64,000 nt of DNA, from positions 744,001 to 808,000 of the forward strand of contig CAKOHE010000107.1 of assembly GCA_934047225.1 (NCBI GenBank). The letters are read 5' to 3'. Positions 34,725 to 45,337 of this stretch are shown in pieces. Made by a program: the position numbers and the translations under genes. The stretch comes from Ypsolopha sequella (lineage: Eukaryota > Arthropoda > Insecta > Lepidoptera > Ypsolophidae). How positions within the stretch are numbered: position 1 is the stretch's first letter; each line of letters starts with the position of its first letter. Below the pieces are notes generated by a model, which was given only the letters and a program-made list of their open reading frames with translations, was not told where the DNA came from and searched no databases.

Positions 34725-35045
34725 GGTATCGATTGGTCAAACTATTAAAATTATTATTTTGTGGAATAAATTAATAGAAATGGAAATGAAAGATGTCCAA
34801 GAAGACCCTTCATTGATATGATGTTGTAAGCCTTGCATATTCTATTAATTTGTGGATCTTATCATAATTTTATTTCGCTTATTGACCCCTTGAAAATAGA
34901 TGTTTTAATTAACTAAAGATGTAATTTGTTGACCTAAACGGAGTCACCAAATTGTTGTATTTAAATAAAATTATGATGATCCAGGAATAGGGACATTCAT
35001 CATACAGGATGGCCGATGCGCACTGCAAGGGTGCGCGTGATAGTT
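34725..35045. repeat. unclassified 350-bp dispersed repeat, copy 2
   Basis: Matches 20639-21000 in order and orientation, with a small deletion relative to it. Ends about 100 bp before the first recognisable Harbinger transposase exon. Confidence 0.75.
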
Positions 35046-35561
35046 TCTTGTGATGGATAAATTGCCAAGTGTTTAAATTACAGCAATTTATTTCTATCAT
35101 AGGTAGTTTCGATACATAATTCAATCAAGAACCATTTATTCCAGATATGTAAACAGAATTTAAATATTCTGCACATAAATGCATCATATGGTGGACGCAC
35201 TCATGACTCCTTTGTTTGGAACCAAAATCCAGTAAAAGAGCTCTTTGAATTACTTCATGAGCGAGGGGAGAGCTGCTGGTTGTTGGGTGAGTAAAACTAG
35301 CTAAAAAAAAACACAATTTGCCTTGAATTTATTTGCATTTTTAATTTTTTCTGTCTTGTAAGTAGGTGACTCTGGGTATGCTCAACGGCCCACAGTCATG
35401 ACTCCAATTATTGTGGGTACTGCTCCAGGGTCACCTGAAGAGCATTACACAAATCTGCACTGTTGTATCCGCAATACAGTTGAGTGATGCATAGGAGTAT
35501 TGAAGGCACGTTGGCGATGTTTGTTAGCATAGCGTGTGTTTTACTATGAACCAGGTACATA

Positions 35562-35890
35562 ATTATACATACATATACTCACGCCTGTCTGCCATAGGGG
35601 CAAGGGCGGATCCAGCCTGCAAGCCAGGGGTGGGTCACAGGCTCCGAATTAGTCCACATATATAATAAAATGTTGTGCAATTTTAGGTAAATTTAGCGTG
35701 TCTGTATAGAAAAAAAAAGTTGAACTAGGCCCAGGGGGGTCATGACCTCCATGACCCTCCCTGGATCCGCCGTTGCATAGGGGTAGGCAGAGACTACAGA
35801 TTTCCATCTGCTACGATCTTGGCCGGTTTTGCTTCTTCCTCATCCATCAATCTAGAGCCATATAAATTCTTCTATTCTGGGTTTTTTGAA
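35562..35890 (-). repeat. LINE 3'-end repeat split by a hAT MITE
   Basis: Left part catatactcacgcctgtctg up to 35600 and right part from 35776 (taggcagagactacagattt, ctgctacgatcttgg, catccatcaatctaga). Joined across the insertion it matches the reverse complement of 13870-14065. It sits in intron 2 of the Harbinger transposase. Confidence 0.75.
35601..35775. mobile_element. hAT-type MITE, 175 bp
   Basis: Flanked by a perfect 8-bp duplication catagggg (35593-35600 and 35776-35783). Ends are caagggcggatccag and, inverted, caacggcggatccag. The 8-bp duplication and CA-starting ends with GGCGGATCCAG are hAT hallmarks. No coding capacity. Confidence 0.92.
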
Positions 35891-36670
35891 TTTGCCTTTC
35901 TATGTTATCTTTGTTAAACTTACATTAATTTTCCAGAGAAAGCGGCAAAAGTTGTAAATGCTTGCACTGTGCTACACAATATTGCCAATCTGCAGAATAC
36001 CGGACAGACAGCGCCATGAGCAGTACTTGGGTAGGAGGAAGGGATAAGAGGAGCCCACAAGAGCAAGACTTGTGCAGCGACTGTGGGCCACTAGCCTTAG
36101 GCATAGTTATTTATTTTATATTATTTTCACATTATAAGTCTTGTTATCTTTTCTAATGAGTTTCATTTAGTGTTAGAGTATGTCTAGCCAATGTTGATAG
36201 TAACTTACCTGACACAGGTATGTATGGAAAAAACATTTTTTTAAATAATTTTTTTATATCCGTGTCAGGTAAAGCTACTGTCAACATTCGCTAGACAGAC
36301 TAATATATTTATTTATGCTGGTAGCAAGCCTGTTCTACAAAATTAAAAAACAATTGAAATAAACAGTTAAATATAATGAATAAAAATGAAAAATAAATTA
36401 ACAAGGATAATTCCTTTGTGTGACTGCTGCAGTCAGAGCTGCAGTTAATTGGGTTATAGCTACAGTTTGCTCTCTGACTGCAGCAGTCAAAGCCTGCAGC
36501 TCTCCGACTACATCCTGGCCGCCGCGTTCGACTACGCCGAAAAGCCGCTCGTGTCCAGCCAACTGTCTTTGCTCCAGCTCAAAGGCCCAGCTTGGGATGT
36601 TGTTACCTAAAATCAAAATAATATTTATTGCAAAAATACCACACATTTTACCGAGGAAGTCTGTTCCTGG

Positions 36671-37770
36671 CAGGGTCCGACTGGCCATAGTCTTGCCACC
36701 CAGGCCCTAGCCTGCGCGGACCCCCCCTACTCTTACTATACCACCTACACGCAAAATAGTTCACATATATACGAACAGAATGTTACAAAGTCTGAAGATT
36801 TTGTAAAACTACCTAAATCATATTTTTTAACAAGCAAAGCGTTAAAATTTGAATTTTGCGTGTTTTTCGAGATATGAGAGTGAAAAACGATTTTTATTGT
36901 AATAAATATTAACTGCAGATGATGAAAATTTGCATATTATTGTCTAAGCTCGTCATTTTGTGAATTAAAAAAACCAGCCAAGTGCGAGTCAGACTCGCGT
37001 ACCTAGGGTTCATTTTTTTTCGTGAGTTTCTCAACCGCTTTATTTTTCCTGTAATTTTTACGTAAACACATATCACAATGATTTTTTTCATATTTTTCGG
37101 TCCACCCGTTTTGAAGATAAGGGGGGGGACATACATTTTTTATGGTTTTTCCGAGGATTTCTCGAAATAGATGCAATTAAATATAGCTAAACTATACATT
37201 TTTACAATCATCTTTTTAATACCTACAATTTGATACCCATATTGTATTTTTTTTTATATATTTCTCATTTGTGCTCCACTTTTTTTCATATCGCTATAGT
37301 TTTTCTGTAATTGGCCAGTTATGAATCGACATTTTTTTTCATATTTTTCGGTATACCACTTTCTGAGATAAGGGGATTATTCATACATATTTTTGTGTTT
37401 TTTTTTCAAGATTTCTCGAAACCAGTGCCAGTAAATATAGTAAAAGTATATATTTTTACAATTAGCTTTTTAATATCTACAATTTGTATTTTTAGGATAA
37501 TATTTTTTATTTTTATTTACACCGTGACATGTGGGCAAATTAATGCTTGTACCAAATTTCATGTCTTTATCTTTAACGGTGCTAAAGTTAAGAGGCTGAC
37601 ATACGGACGGACAACGGAGTCTCGCCATAAAGGTTCCTTTTGTACCATTTCGGTACTACGGAACCCTAAAAATAGAAAACCGTTACTCCCCCGGCCGATT
37701 GAAAGCTAGCCTAGAAATGTTGAAAAAAAACATAATGCCATCCGGGCCCCTTAGGCCCAGTCCGACGCTG
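36671..37770. mobile_element. hAT-like element, 1.1 kb, non-autonomous
   Basis: Ends cagggtccgactggcc and, inverted, cagcgtcggactgggcc. Flanks gttcctgg (36663-36670) and attcctgg (37771-37778) form an 8-bp duplication with one mismatch. Removing it restores a Harbinger exon (ccaggaacagacttcctcg) with its gtaaaatg donor. Inside are AT-rich DNA and another dispersed repeat; no transposase frame. Confidence 0.8.
36971..37676 (-). repeat. dispersed repeat nested in the hAT-like element
   Basis: Left edge has aagtgcgagtcagactcgcg and cctagggttca; right edge has gacggacaacggagtctcgc and tttcggtactacggaaccct. These end blocks are very common in Lepidoptera. Related blocks lie at 38463-38535, 39150-39305 (-), 55460-55600 (+) and 59167-59330 (+). 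Family not classified. Confidence 0.55.
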
Positions 37771-37904
37771 ATTCCTGGCCTGGACGTCGGGCTCTGCATG
37801 CAGCGGCGCGGTGATGTGTAGGGCAGAGGGTCCAGCATCTGAAAATGTTTGATATCATAAGTACGAGTTTACGGAAACTTTATTTCGAGTAGGTAGTTGA
37901 TTTT

Positions 37905-38200
37905 TTAACGAAACAGCTAACCCAGCCAGAGGGCGTAGGTTCAATCCCCACGGTGCATATCAATGTATGTGCCTGCGTGCTTCGGAAGGCACGTCAAGCC
38001 GGCTATTGGTCTATTTGTACCCGAAGTACGGCAATAGGGATCACCACCCATCACGTTAGGTATGTAATAATAATCATCGGTGAAAAGTGGGTGTACAAAG
38101 TGTGGACCGTGACTTGTATTTGACAGTTAACGCTAGGGAACACCTCTGACACCCCCTCGGGGAATAATGTTATGACGATATTGTAATAAATACTATTACT
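37905..38200 (+). repeat. tRNA-headed SINE, copy D
   Basis: B-box-like gcgtaggttcaatccccacg at 37932, body block acccgaagtacggcaatagg, tail cacctctgacaccccctcgg and gttatgacgatattg. Inserted in an intron of the Harbinger Myb/SANT-like gene. Confidence 0.75.
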
Positions 38201-38564
38201 AGCCCCTAGCCGAAACAAAAAATAATTCTGACTCACCATCACTCAGCCATGACCAGCGGCTCTTCTACAGCTGCCGTACCTGCATACGGCAGCGGCACTG
38301 CCACAGGTGCCTGCGGCCCAACCACATGAGCATGCGGCTCAGCCACAGGAGCATGCAGCTCAGACGCAGGTGTGAGCTCGTTCAGCTGAAACTATTGCCA
38401 TATATTAAATCACTATTTTTAAAATTGAATAACTGATTTACTAATCAAAAATAAACCACTTTTAGGCAAGTGCGAGTCAGATTTGCGCAGAAAGGGTTCC
38501 ATACGTACCACCACACGATATAGGTATGGAACCCTAAGAAATATTATGGTAAATAACAACAATA

Positions 38565-38926
38565 TACAGAGTGAATTTTTGAGACGAGACAGTATGGGCA
38601 GGTACCTTAACCGTTATAGTTACAGGAAAACGCTTTTAGGAGACTAGCTATAAAAGTTTTTTGCGATTTCTGACATTTCTAGTACTCAAACCTCAGTCGG
38701 TCCAGTAGAGACTTTTGATCCTGATAAGAAACAGGATCGATTGGCATCAAAAAAGTTTTTGTTTGAAATGACCATTTTCTTGCTGACTGTACATTTTTTC
38801 CAAAATCTGTAAATGCAGTTCAGAATATCTTTAAAAAATATGGATAGTCTCCTAAAAGCGTTTTCCTGTAACTATAACGGTTAAGGTACCTGCCCTTACT
38901 GTCCCGTCTCAAAAATTCACCCTGTA
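38565..38926. mobile_element. TA-flanked MITE with 82-bp inverted ends
   Basis: Starts tacagagtgaatttttgaga and ends tctcaaaaattcaccctgta. Arms run to about 38646 and from about 38845 and are nearly identical. TA duplication and a TACAGGGTG-type end suggest a Tc1/mariner-like source. Lies in an intron of the Harbinger gene. Confidence 0.88.
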
Positions 38927-39479
38927 TATGTCATCATAGCTAAATTAAAGCGATAAAAACAAGCCGCTAAAATATGCGTGGCTCGCACTGCTATGGAACC
39001 CTAATATGCTAACCACTATATTTTTTCTACAATATTTATGTAATCAGCTATTACCATGATTTTTTTCATATTTTTTAATCCTCATATTTCAAAGTCATGG
39101 GGGGGGGGGACATGGTAACATTAAAAATGATAATTTTTTTTTATTTTATGTTATTACTTGCCTATGATAGAGGCTAATAAAATGTATTCTGTGGAAATTT
39201 TAACCAGCTACCTTTATCAGCTGAAGCAGCAGTAAACTCCTGTTACAGACTGACAAACAGACAGACAGCGGAGGCTTAGTAATAGGGTCTCGCTGGACTC
39301 CCTTAAAATAAAAAGAGCAACTTAAAATAAAAACATCCCATATAAACTAACATTTAGCAACCTTTCTTCTACCGGCGTCAGGGGAGCGCATTTACTGGGC
39401 TCACCTCTAGTCTCATTGTGACTCCGTCTAGAATCAGCGGCCTTCAACCTAACTTTGGCCTTATATTCAATCCAGTACT

Positions 39480-40310
39480 ACAAGGATAGCGTTAAGTAAA
39501 GGTTAGAAGCAAATTCAGAAAAACCATGTTTTAAATATAAATATCAAAGCTAAATTTCACATCATTGTATTAATTTTTGCTTAATCTTTATTATATTGGC
39601 AGTAATGTTGACTGAGAGATCTCCAAAAATAATTCAAAAGTTATATTTTACAGTGCAGTGGGATCAACTAATCTGTGCAGTGGGATCATCCGTCCATCTT
39701 TTTCTAGTGCAGTAGGTATATAAAAGTTTAATTTGAAAGAGAGGGTGGATGATCCAATTAAACCGATAAGTTGGTGGCATTAGTATGCAATTTATTGTTA
39801 GATTGCAAGGTACCATTCAAGGGCAGACGGGATGAATGAAAAATGCATTGTGAGTATACTATGTATACATCCTTTTATTCCATATCTTAGTATTGGAGCA
39901 AATGAACTTTTTCAGTACATTGTAGAATTAATAAATATAGATATTCACCCACAAAAATAGATATCCTAAAATCTGTAGAATTATGAAATAATAATATGAA
40001 TTGAAGTGAAATATATTTATTTATGTAATATTGGTTATACCTTTTAACCATGTAGTGTTAATGAATAAATTGGTGTGATATTAGATGTATGATTATTATG
40101 ATTAGTAAGAAGGAATAGGTAACGGTAGCTAGATAGAACAGAAGAGGTTAGTTTGTAAGTTTGAATTGACTGCGAGGCAGCACGACTAGGAAAGATATGG
40201 ATGTAAGTACTTAATTCACATATATATTCTAATCCAGAAGGTCATGGACGAATTGGGGATTATTAAGAAGCACCACATTCAGAAATAAACAAGAAGTGAC
40301 ACAGTTTTAC
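39480..40310. other. intron-like AT-rich DNA of the Harbinger gene
   Basis: Between two minus-strand exons of the Myb/SANT-like pseudogene. A local repeat agtgcagtgggatcaact / tgtgcagtgggatcatcc is visible near 39652-39690. No other feature. Confidence 0.45.
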
Positions 40311-40639
40311 TTACTCTTTTACATTGCTCCCCGGACTTAGTGGAACCCTCAGCCACAGAGTTAAGGTCGATGGCCAAGCTGTTCCACATGCCACGCGCCC
40401 TTTCTATGCCAAGGTAGCCAGCCCATGGCTATGTCACGATGTCGAGCAGAATGTCCAGCTGCCGTAAGTAGGTAGTGAAATTTTGCGTTTTGGGGCCATC
40501 CTAAAATAAGTTTGATAAGAATAAACAGTGATATTACGCATAATATAATGTAGGTACCTAATTAATCAATATATTTTACTTACGCTTAGAAGAAAAACAA
40601 ACATAACCTTGAATTGATTACACAAAGACGCCATTGTGA

Positions 40640-41375
40640 ATTTGTGTGAGTTTGACAATTGAAGTTATCAAATATTATCCGGTATATTTAAGGATGTCAA
40701 ACGGTTACACAGAAATGGATCGGTTGTTAAGGTAATTTAATTAAGTAGGGTAGAACTGTCAGAATTTATCGACAAAGTCGATACACACCACACGTACATT
40801 GGTGGGTTTCATGGTATACAATCCCAATTCTAGTTCGGATACCCACCATCGTAAGTGCCGGTGGACAAAAAATAGATAGACACTTTGATTTAGACAATAA
40901 CCCCGCAGGACTAAATAAACAACACTAACTTGACCAACATACAAACAGGACAGTCACAAACACATATTATGTATGTATGGAGACCAGGGTGTGGCGAATT
41001 TTCTATACAGACAGAATGTTTTTTTAATATATTTTATTATTTTTGTTTAAAAGTAGGTTACGAAAATTTTATTAGTCATAAGGTTATGTATTTTTTTATT
41101 TCATATCATTCTGTATTAAAATTTTTTACTTTTCGACTAATGCCGGCCCCAAAGTGGGCCGAAATATGTCTCGAAATTATTTAAAATTGTTATTTTTGTT
41201 GTGTCTATAGTAGTGGTGGGTGGTGGTAAATTGGGTAGTGGTAATCAAATCACACACTAGAAAATACAAAAAATGTAGTATAAAAATACTAACTACGAAA
41301 AGGTTCGGCGTATTTGGAGGTAACATTGTAGGACGGCTGAATAATATTATGTTACTTGGGTAAAACTACATCCAA
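40640..41375. other. noncoding DNA right of the Harbinger remnant
   Basis: No gene seen. The right terminus of the Harbinger element should lie here, but I could not find a matching inverted end on the left side near 34-35 kb. Confidence 0.4.
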
Positions 41376-41379
41376 CTTG

Positions 41380-41622
41380 AGGTGCTTGGTACCTTCAAAT
41401 GGGTACTTTCTAAAGCCTACTCTTCTTTTATGGATGTACCACGAAACTTAAAATAAAATGTAAATGAAACTCTAAGACAACATATGGAACATTTTTTTTG
41501 TTCGTATCACTAAGACTTCTATATGAAAAACATTTTCAACCGAATGGTGTTTTATGGCTTGAGTTCTCTACATCTAAGTGGCTTGGTCGATTTAATTAAT
41601 TTATACTTTGATTAATAAGCCT
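41380..41622 (+). repeat. unclassified 400-bp dispersed repeat, copy 3 (partial)
   Basis: Matches the first 60 percent of 18032-18440 and 30146-30555 (aaatgggtactttctaaagc, gtggcttggtcgatttaatt). More diverged than the other two copies. Confidence 0.7.
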
Positions 41623-42089
41623 CGATAACTACTCGGCTAAAAAAATCGGTCGGGACTTGAAATATAAGTTACGTTAACGTTTTGATCATTTAGTACGTAG
41701 GGTGTGCTTTATATCATAACAAATAAATCAAAGTTTCGCGTACGTGCTGATTGTCACTTAAGGCAATATGCGAAAAAAATACGGGTGTTTCTTTTCTGTA
41801 TATGAGGAGAGGTGGGAGATAGAAGATGAGTTGAAAAACCTACAACGTCTGTGACGTAGATGCATTGACCACCTTCATAGCGCATAGATAACATCTTGCA
41901 AGGGAAAGATTTTAAAAGTTTAGATGAGCCCTGGCACATAAAAGTTCCATTGTTTTTGAATGTGTGCGTGAACATAATGCCGACGCGCGCGCAAATTGAG
42001 TGCGCAATCTGTCTACCTACGGTCAGCAAACTGATCAGACTACTAAAGTTGTAAAATTGTATCTTTTCTTTTAAATGTTTGTTGTTGCA

Positions 42090-42500
42090 AGGTAGCAATG
42101 AGGATTACGAACACAAATTTTGAATCTACAGAGCGTCGGTACCTGGAAATTAAGAAGAAGCTGAACAGGAAACTAAGAAGATGATCGGAGGATCATCTTT
42201 GTATTTCGACGCCGCAGATTGATATTACCGACTTTTTTGGAAAATACACCCAGTGGCCCACATTCTATGACCTGTGCAATGAAGAAATTCACAAGAGCAA
42301 GTACTTGACCAAGACGCAGCATCTCAAGAGTAAAGTTAAGGGAGAAGCCGAACATCTCATACAACACTTGAATATTACCGCAGAAAACTATGACACGGCA
42401 TGGAATCTTTTAACAAAGTGATACAACAATCCTCTGGTTCTATTTACCAATCATATTGAAGTCTTGCTAAGAAGAATGGGCAAGAAACTTAGCAAGATCA
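42090..42500 (+). pseudogene. BEL/Pao gag fragment
   Basis: Frames with small shifts read ESTERRYLEIKKKLNRKLRR, then QIDITDFFGKYTQWPTFYDL, EEIHKSKYLTKTQHLKSKV, GEAEHLIQHLNITAENYDTA and a stop, then YNNPLVLFTNHIEVLLRRMG. This is the conserved DUF1759 block of BEL/Pao gag: FxGxYxxWPxFxDLF, a KxLKxxLxGEAxxLI-type helix and a YNN motif. At least two frameshifts and one stop make it dead. Protease, reverse transcriptase and LTRs are not adjacent. The BEL integrase at 63229-64000 lies on the other strand, 21 kb away, and may belong to another copy. Confidence 0.75.
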
Positions 42501-42686
42501 TGTCTTTTTTTTACATAAAACTTATGTAATATACAAATGACTAACATCTACTTTAACTAAGGAATAAGAAAATACAAGACAGCAAGAATTCAAGTTAACG
42601 AAAAAAAATAAAAACATATATATCTTTGTCTACTTGTCTCATATAGTCTATTTCCTTTTACAGTCTGTAATTAATTAAACTGTTAC

Positions 42687-44629
42687 ATGAACACTTTGTC
42701 AGGACAAGGTCTCTTGTGTGGTATTTCAGATTTTACTAGAATTGAAGAACGAGACGGAAAGTTGTCAAAATCATGTATTGATCACATCTTTGCTCGATCC
42801 CGCACAAGTGACCTATATTCCGCGGCACTCGGTACTGTTCTGGCCGACCACCGCATGACTGTACTCGCTTGTCTAGGAATTACACATGTACAGGATGTTC
42901 CAAAATATACTATGCGATTCAATAATTCGAAGTTGCTAAATGAGTTGGAGAAGATTGACTGGAATGAAACAAATAATATTACATGCCCTAATAAATTATA
43001 CGAGTTCATTCAAAATAAATTTACAGATTGTTATGACAAATCAAAATGTTGTACACGAATGTCATCCTCTTTTCGAAACAAGGAGTGGATAACCAAAAAA
43101 ATACAAATAGCATGCGAAAAATAGACGAGCTTTTTATCAGACATAAAAATGATCCTACAGACATGGTTCTAAAAACAGAATATAATGCATGTAGAAATAA
43201 AACTAATAAGCTCATTGAACAAACACGAAACAAATATTATATAAAATTAATCGAATCAAACAAATCAGATCCAAAAAAGCTCTGGCAAATTTTAAATAAA
43301 ATATCTGGTCGCATTAAGCCATCTGTCGATGAATCAATATATAAGGCATTTAGAAATGAAACTACGAACGACAAAAATATAGCAGATAATTTCGCTGTTG
43401 AATTTGAAAATAATGTCAAATCTATCATACTTACGTGTAAAACTCCCTTATTAAATGAAAAAGACTATGTGAGACCAGTTGATAAATCTATATATTTTAA
43501 AAAGGCAACAAATAACGATGTTCTCAAAATTATTCGAGCAATTAACACATATAAGGGTCCAGGCATAGATGGTATCAGATCTGTAGATATTAAAAATATA
43601 GCCAATAGATTGTCTACAGCTATTGTTAATCTAATTAATCTAAGTGTGGAAAAAGCTATTTACCCCAATCAATTGAAAAGTGGTATAGTAAGACCTATTT
43701 ACAAAAAAGGGAGTCACGCCCTATACGCAAATTATAGACCCATTACTATACTTCCTATCCTGGATAAAGTATTTGAAAAATATATTTCTAAATTAATTCA
43801 TAAATTCTATGAAGATAGTCACGTATTATGCGAGGAGCAATATGGATTCAGAGAAAAAAGAAGTACTACGATGCTACTTTTAAAGTTTACTAATGAAATT
43901 AACCATCACTTAAACAATAAAAAACACGTTCTTCTCGTTCTGATAGATTACAGTAAAGCTTTTGATACCCTTAGACACGATACGCTTGTGAAAAAACTTG
44001 ATGAGACGGGCATTAGAGGTCCACTGCTTAATTGGTGTAAGGACTATCTAAAAAATCGACAGTACCATGTAAAAATAGGAGAGACATATAGTGACAGAGT
44101 TTATACAGGTATAGGCACGGCACAGGGATCAGTTCTGGGACCGTTGCATTATCTAACATATGTAAATGATGTTAATAATGTAATAAAAAATTGCTCATTG
44201 TATCAGTTTGCAGATTACACTTGCCTTATTTCTGCTGATAGAGACATCTCCAAGGCTATTATGAGACTGCAAAAAGACTTTACTGTGCTAAGTATGTGGT
44301 CACATGATGCTGGCCTGGTTTTAAATTCTCAAAAAACAAAAATAATGCACATTCACTCCTCCCATAATACAACAGACAAAGAAATCAAGCTCATTGCACA
44401 TTCTCATGATTGTCTTCATAGTGAAAATAAAACTCACTCGTTGTGTTACCCAATAGAACATGTCAATAAAGCTGCATACTTAGGACTTTTAATAGACAAC
44501 AGGTTCAACTGGACCGATCATGTTGAACTCGTTTGTAATAAGCTTCGAGCAGTGCTAGCTAAGTTCCAACTAATTAGGTATAAAGTTCCATATAGTGCAT
44601 TAATAAATATATACAATGCGCTAAAATAA
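42687..44629 (+). pseudogene. CR1/Jockey-type LINE ORF2: endonuclease end and reverse transcriptase
   Basis: First frame (42687-43124): endonuclease tail with SCIDHIFARSR and TVLADHRMTVLACLG, then linker. A one-base shift near 43118 (gaaaaa before tagacg) moves to the second frame, readable to 44629. Reverse transcriptase blocks in order: TYKGPGIDGI, NYRPITILPILDKVFE, LCEEQYGFREKRSTTML, LIDYSKAFDTLRHDTL (first catalytic Asp), GTAQGSVLGPLHY, and QFADYTCLIS, where the family has FADD. The second Asp of that box is therefore Tyr, and the enzyme could not polymerise. The frame stops after ALINIYNALK, short of the usual C-terminal domain. The stretch to about 44880, with a CT/CA-rich run and aataaac, may be its 3' UTR after an internal deletion. 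Confidence 0.85.
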
Positions 44630-44900
44630 AATGTACCATTTAACGCGCCAACCCTTTAGCTGTTAACTCTATCTAATATCACAATGTGACACGTGCGGGG
44701 TGCAGGGCGTGGGGTACGGGACGCGGGGGTGGCATGCGGGCACACACACACAAACCCTCTCTCTCTCATACACACACTCACCCTGGCACACAAACCGACC
44801 AACCCTTTCAATGATCTACATTTATATCAACCGAATAAACATTATACATTGCCTTGATCAGTTCTAACGATGTCTCGTCTCGATGATTTATTAGATCTTG
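44630..44900 (+). other. probable LINE 3' UTR with CT/CA-rich tract
   Basis: GC-rich patch (ggggtgcagggcgtggggta), then acacacacacaaaccctctc and ctctctcatacacacactc. Follows the LINE frame directly; assignment is by position. Confidence 0.4.
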
Positions 44901-45203
44901 ATGGAGGGAGCCATTCTGGTAACTGATACATTCACGAGTTCTTCCGTGATAACCATAAACACATTAAACTTACCATTTAACTAATTTACTTGATGATTCG
45001 TATAGAGATTTTAAATATATATAATTTCGGTTAATGATTCTGGTGGTGCTAGTAGTCTCTGCAAGTACGCTAATTTTTGCGCGTTGGTGAATACGAATAT
45101 GTCACTAGCAGAGAGCAGAAAGTATGTGGTTTAGTTAACGTGAGCTTTATACGTACACTTTTACCGACTTGCATAAGGAAATAATATAAATAATACATTC
45201 ACT

Positions 45204-45275
45204 TGAGAGGTAAATCAGTCGGTAGGAGGATGATTCGAAATCTCAAAATCTGAGTTCAAATCCTGCCTGAAATCC
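45204..45275 (+). repeat. tRNA-like SINE head
   Basis: An A-box-like ggtaaatcagtcggtaggag and a perfect B-box pattern in gagttcaaatcctgcc, 35 bp apart. Acceptor pairing is poor, so it is not a tRNA gene. The inverted repeat unit at 45338 follows shortly after. Confidence 0.4.
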
Positions 45276-45337
45276 ATCCAAAACGATTAAACGAGCAATA
45301 TGCTGTTAATATTTGCCAATATGCTGTTCATCCATCC

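Larger units (their letters stand above)
35145..36019 (+). pseudogene. PIF/Harbinger transposase, three exons, decayed
   Basis: DDE transposase of PIF/Harbinger (HARBI1-like), which cuts and pastes its transposon. Exon 35145-35286, after ttattccag: LNILHINASYGGRTHDSFVW to GESCWLLG. Donor gtgagt. Exon 35366-35554: DSGYAQRPTVMTPI, EEHYTNLHCCIRNTVE, then CIGVLKARWRCLLA. Exon 35937-36019, after ttttccag: EKAAKVVNACTVLHNIAN. Codons split by both introns rejoin in frame. HDSF and GDSGY hold the family's conserved Asp region; the ERxFGVLK-like helix lies in exon 2. It is dead: TGA replaces the residue after VE, a second stop follows CLLA, and the N-terminal third is missing. Intron 2 contains a LINE tail that itself carries a hAT MITE. 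It faces the Myb/SANT-like gene on the minus strand, as in two-gene Harbingers. Confidence 0.85.
36398..40634 (-). pseudogene. Harbinger Myb/SANT-like DNA-binding protein, multi-exon, decayed
   Basis: Second gene of a PIF/Harbinger transposon; in the family this protein binds DNA and helps the transposase. Minus-strand exons: 40584-40634 (possible ATG exon, weak); 40315-40500, FTTYLRQLDILLDIVT then MWNSLAIDLNSVAEGSTKSG; 39362-39477, YWIEYKAKVRLKAADSRRS then PLTPVEERLL; 38237-38385, Ala/Pro-rich; 37838-37779 plus 36670-36652, one exon split by a hAT element; 36398-36606, NNIPSWAFELEQRQLAGHE then a helical GELQALTAAV tail. Exons 40315-40500 and 39362-39477 join in frame and rebuild the Trp-rich SANT domain. 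Acceptors and donors (ttattttag, gtaagt, gtgagt) are visible. It is inactive: TAG after DIVT, frame trouble in the 38-kb exon, and the 1.1-kb hAT insertion. The final intron (36607-36651) is only 45 bp, unusually short. Confidence 0.75.
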
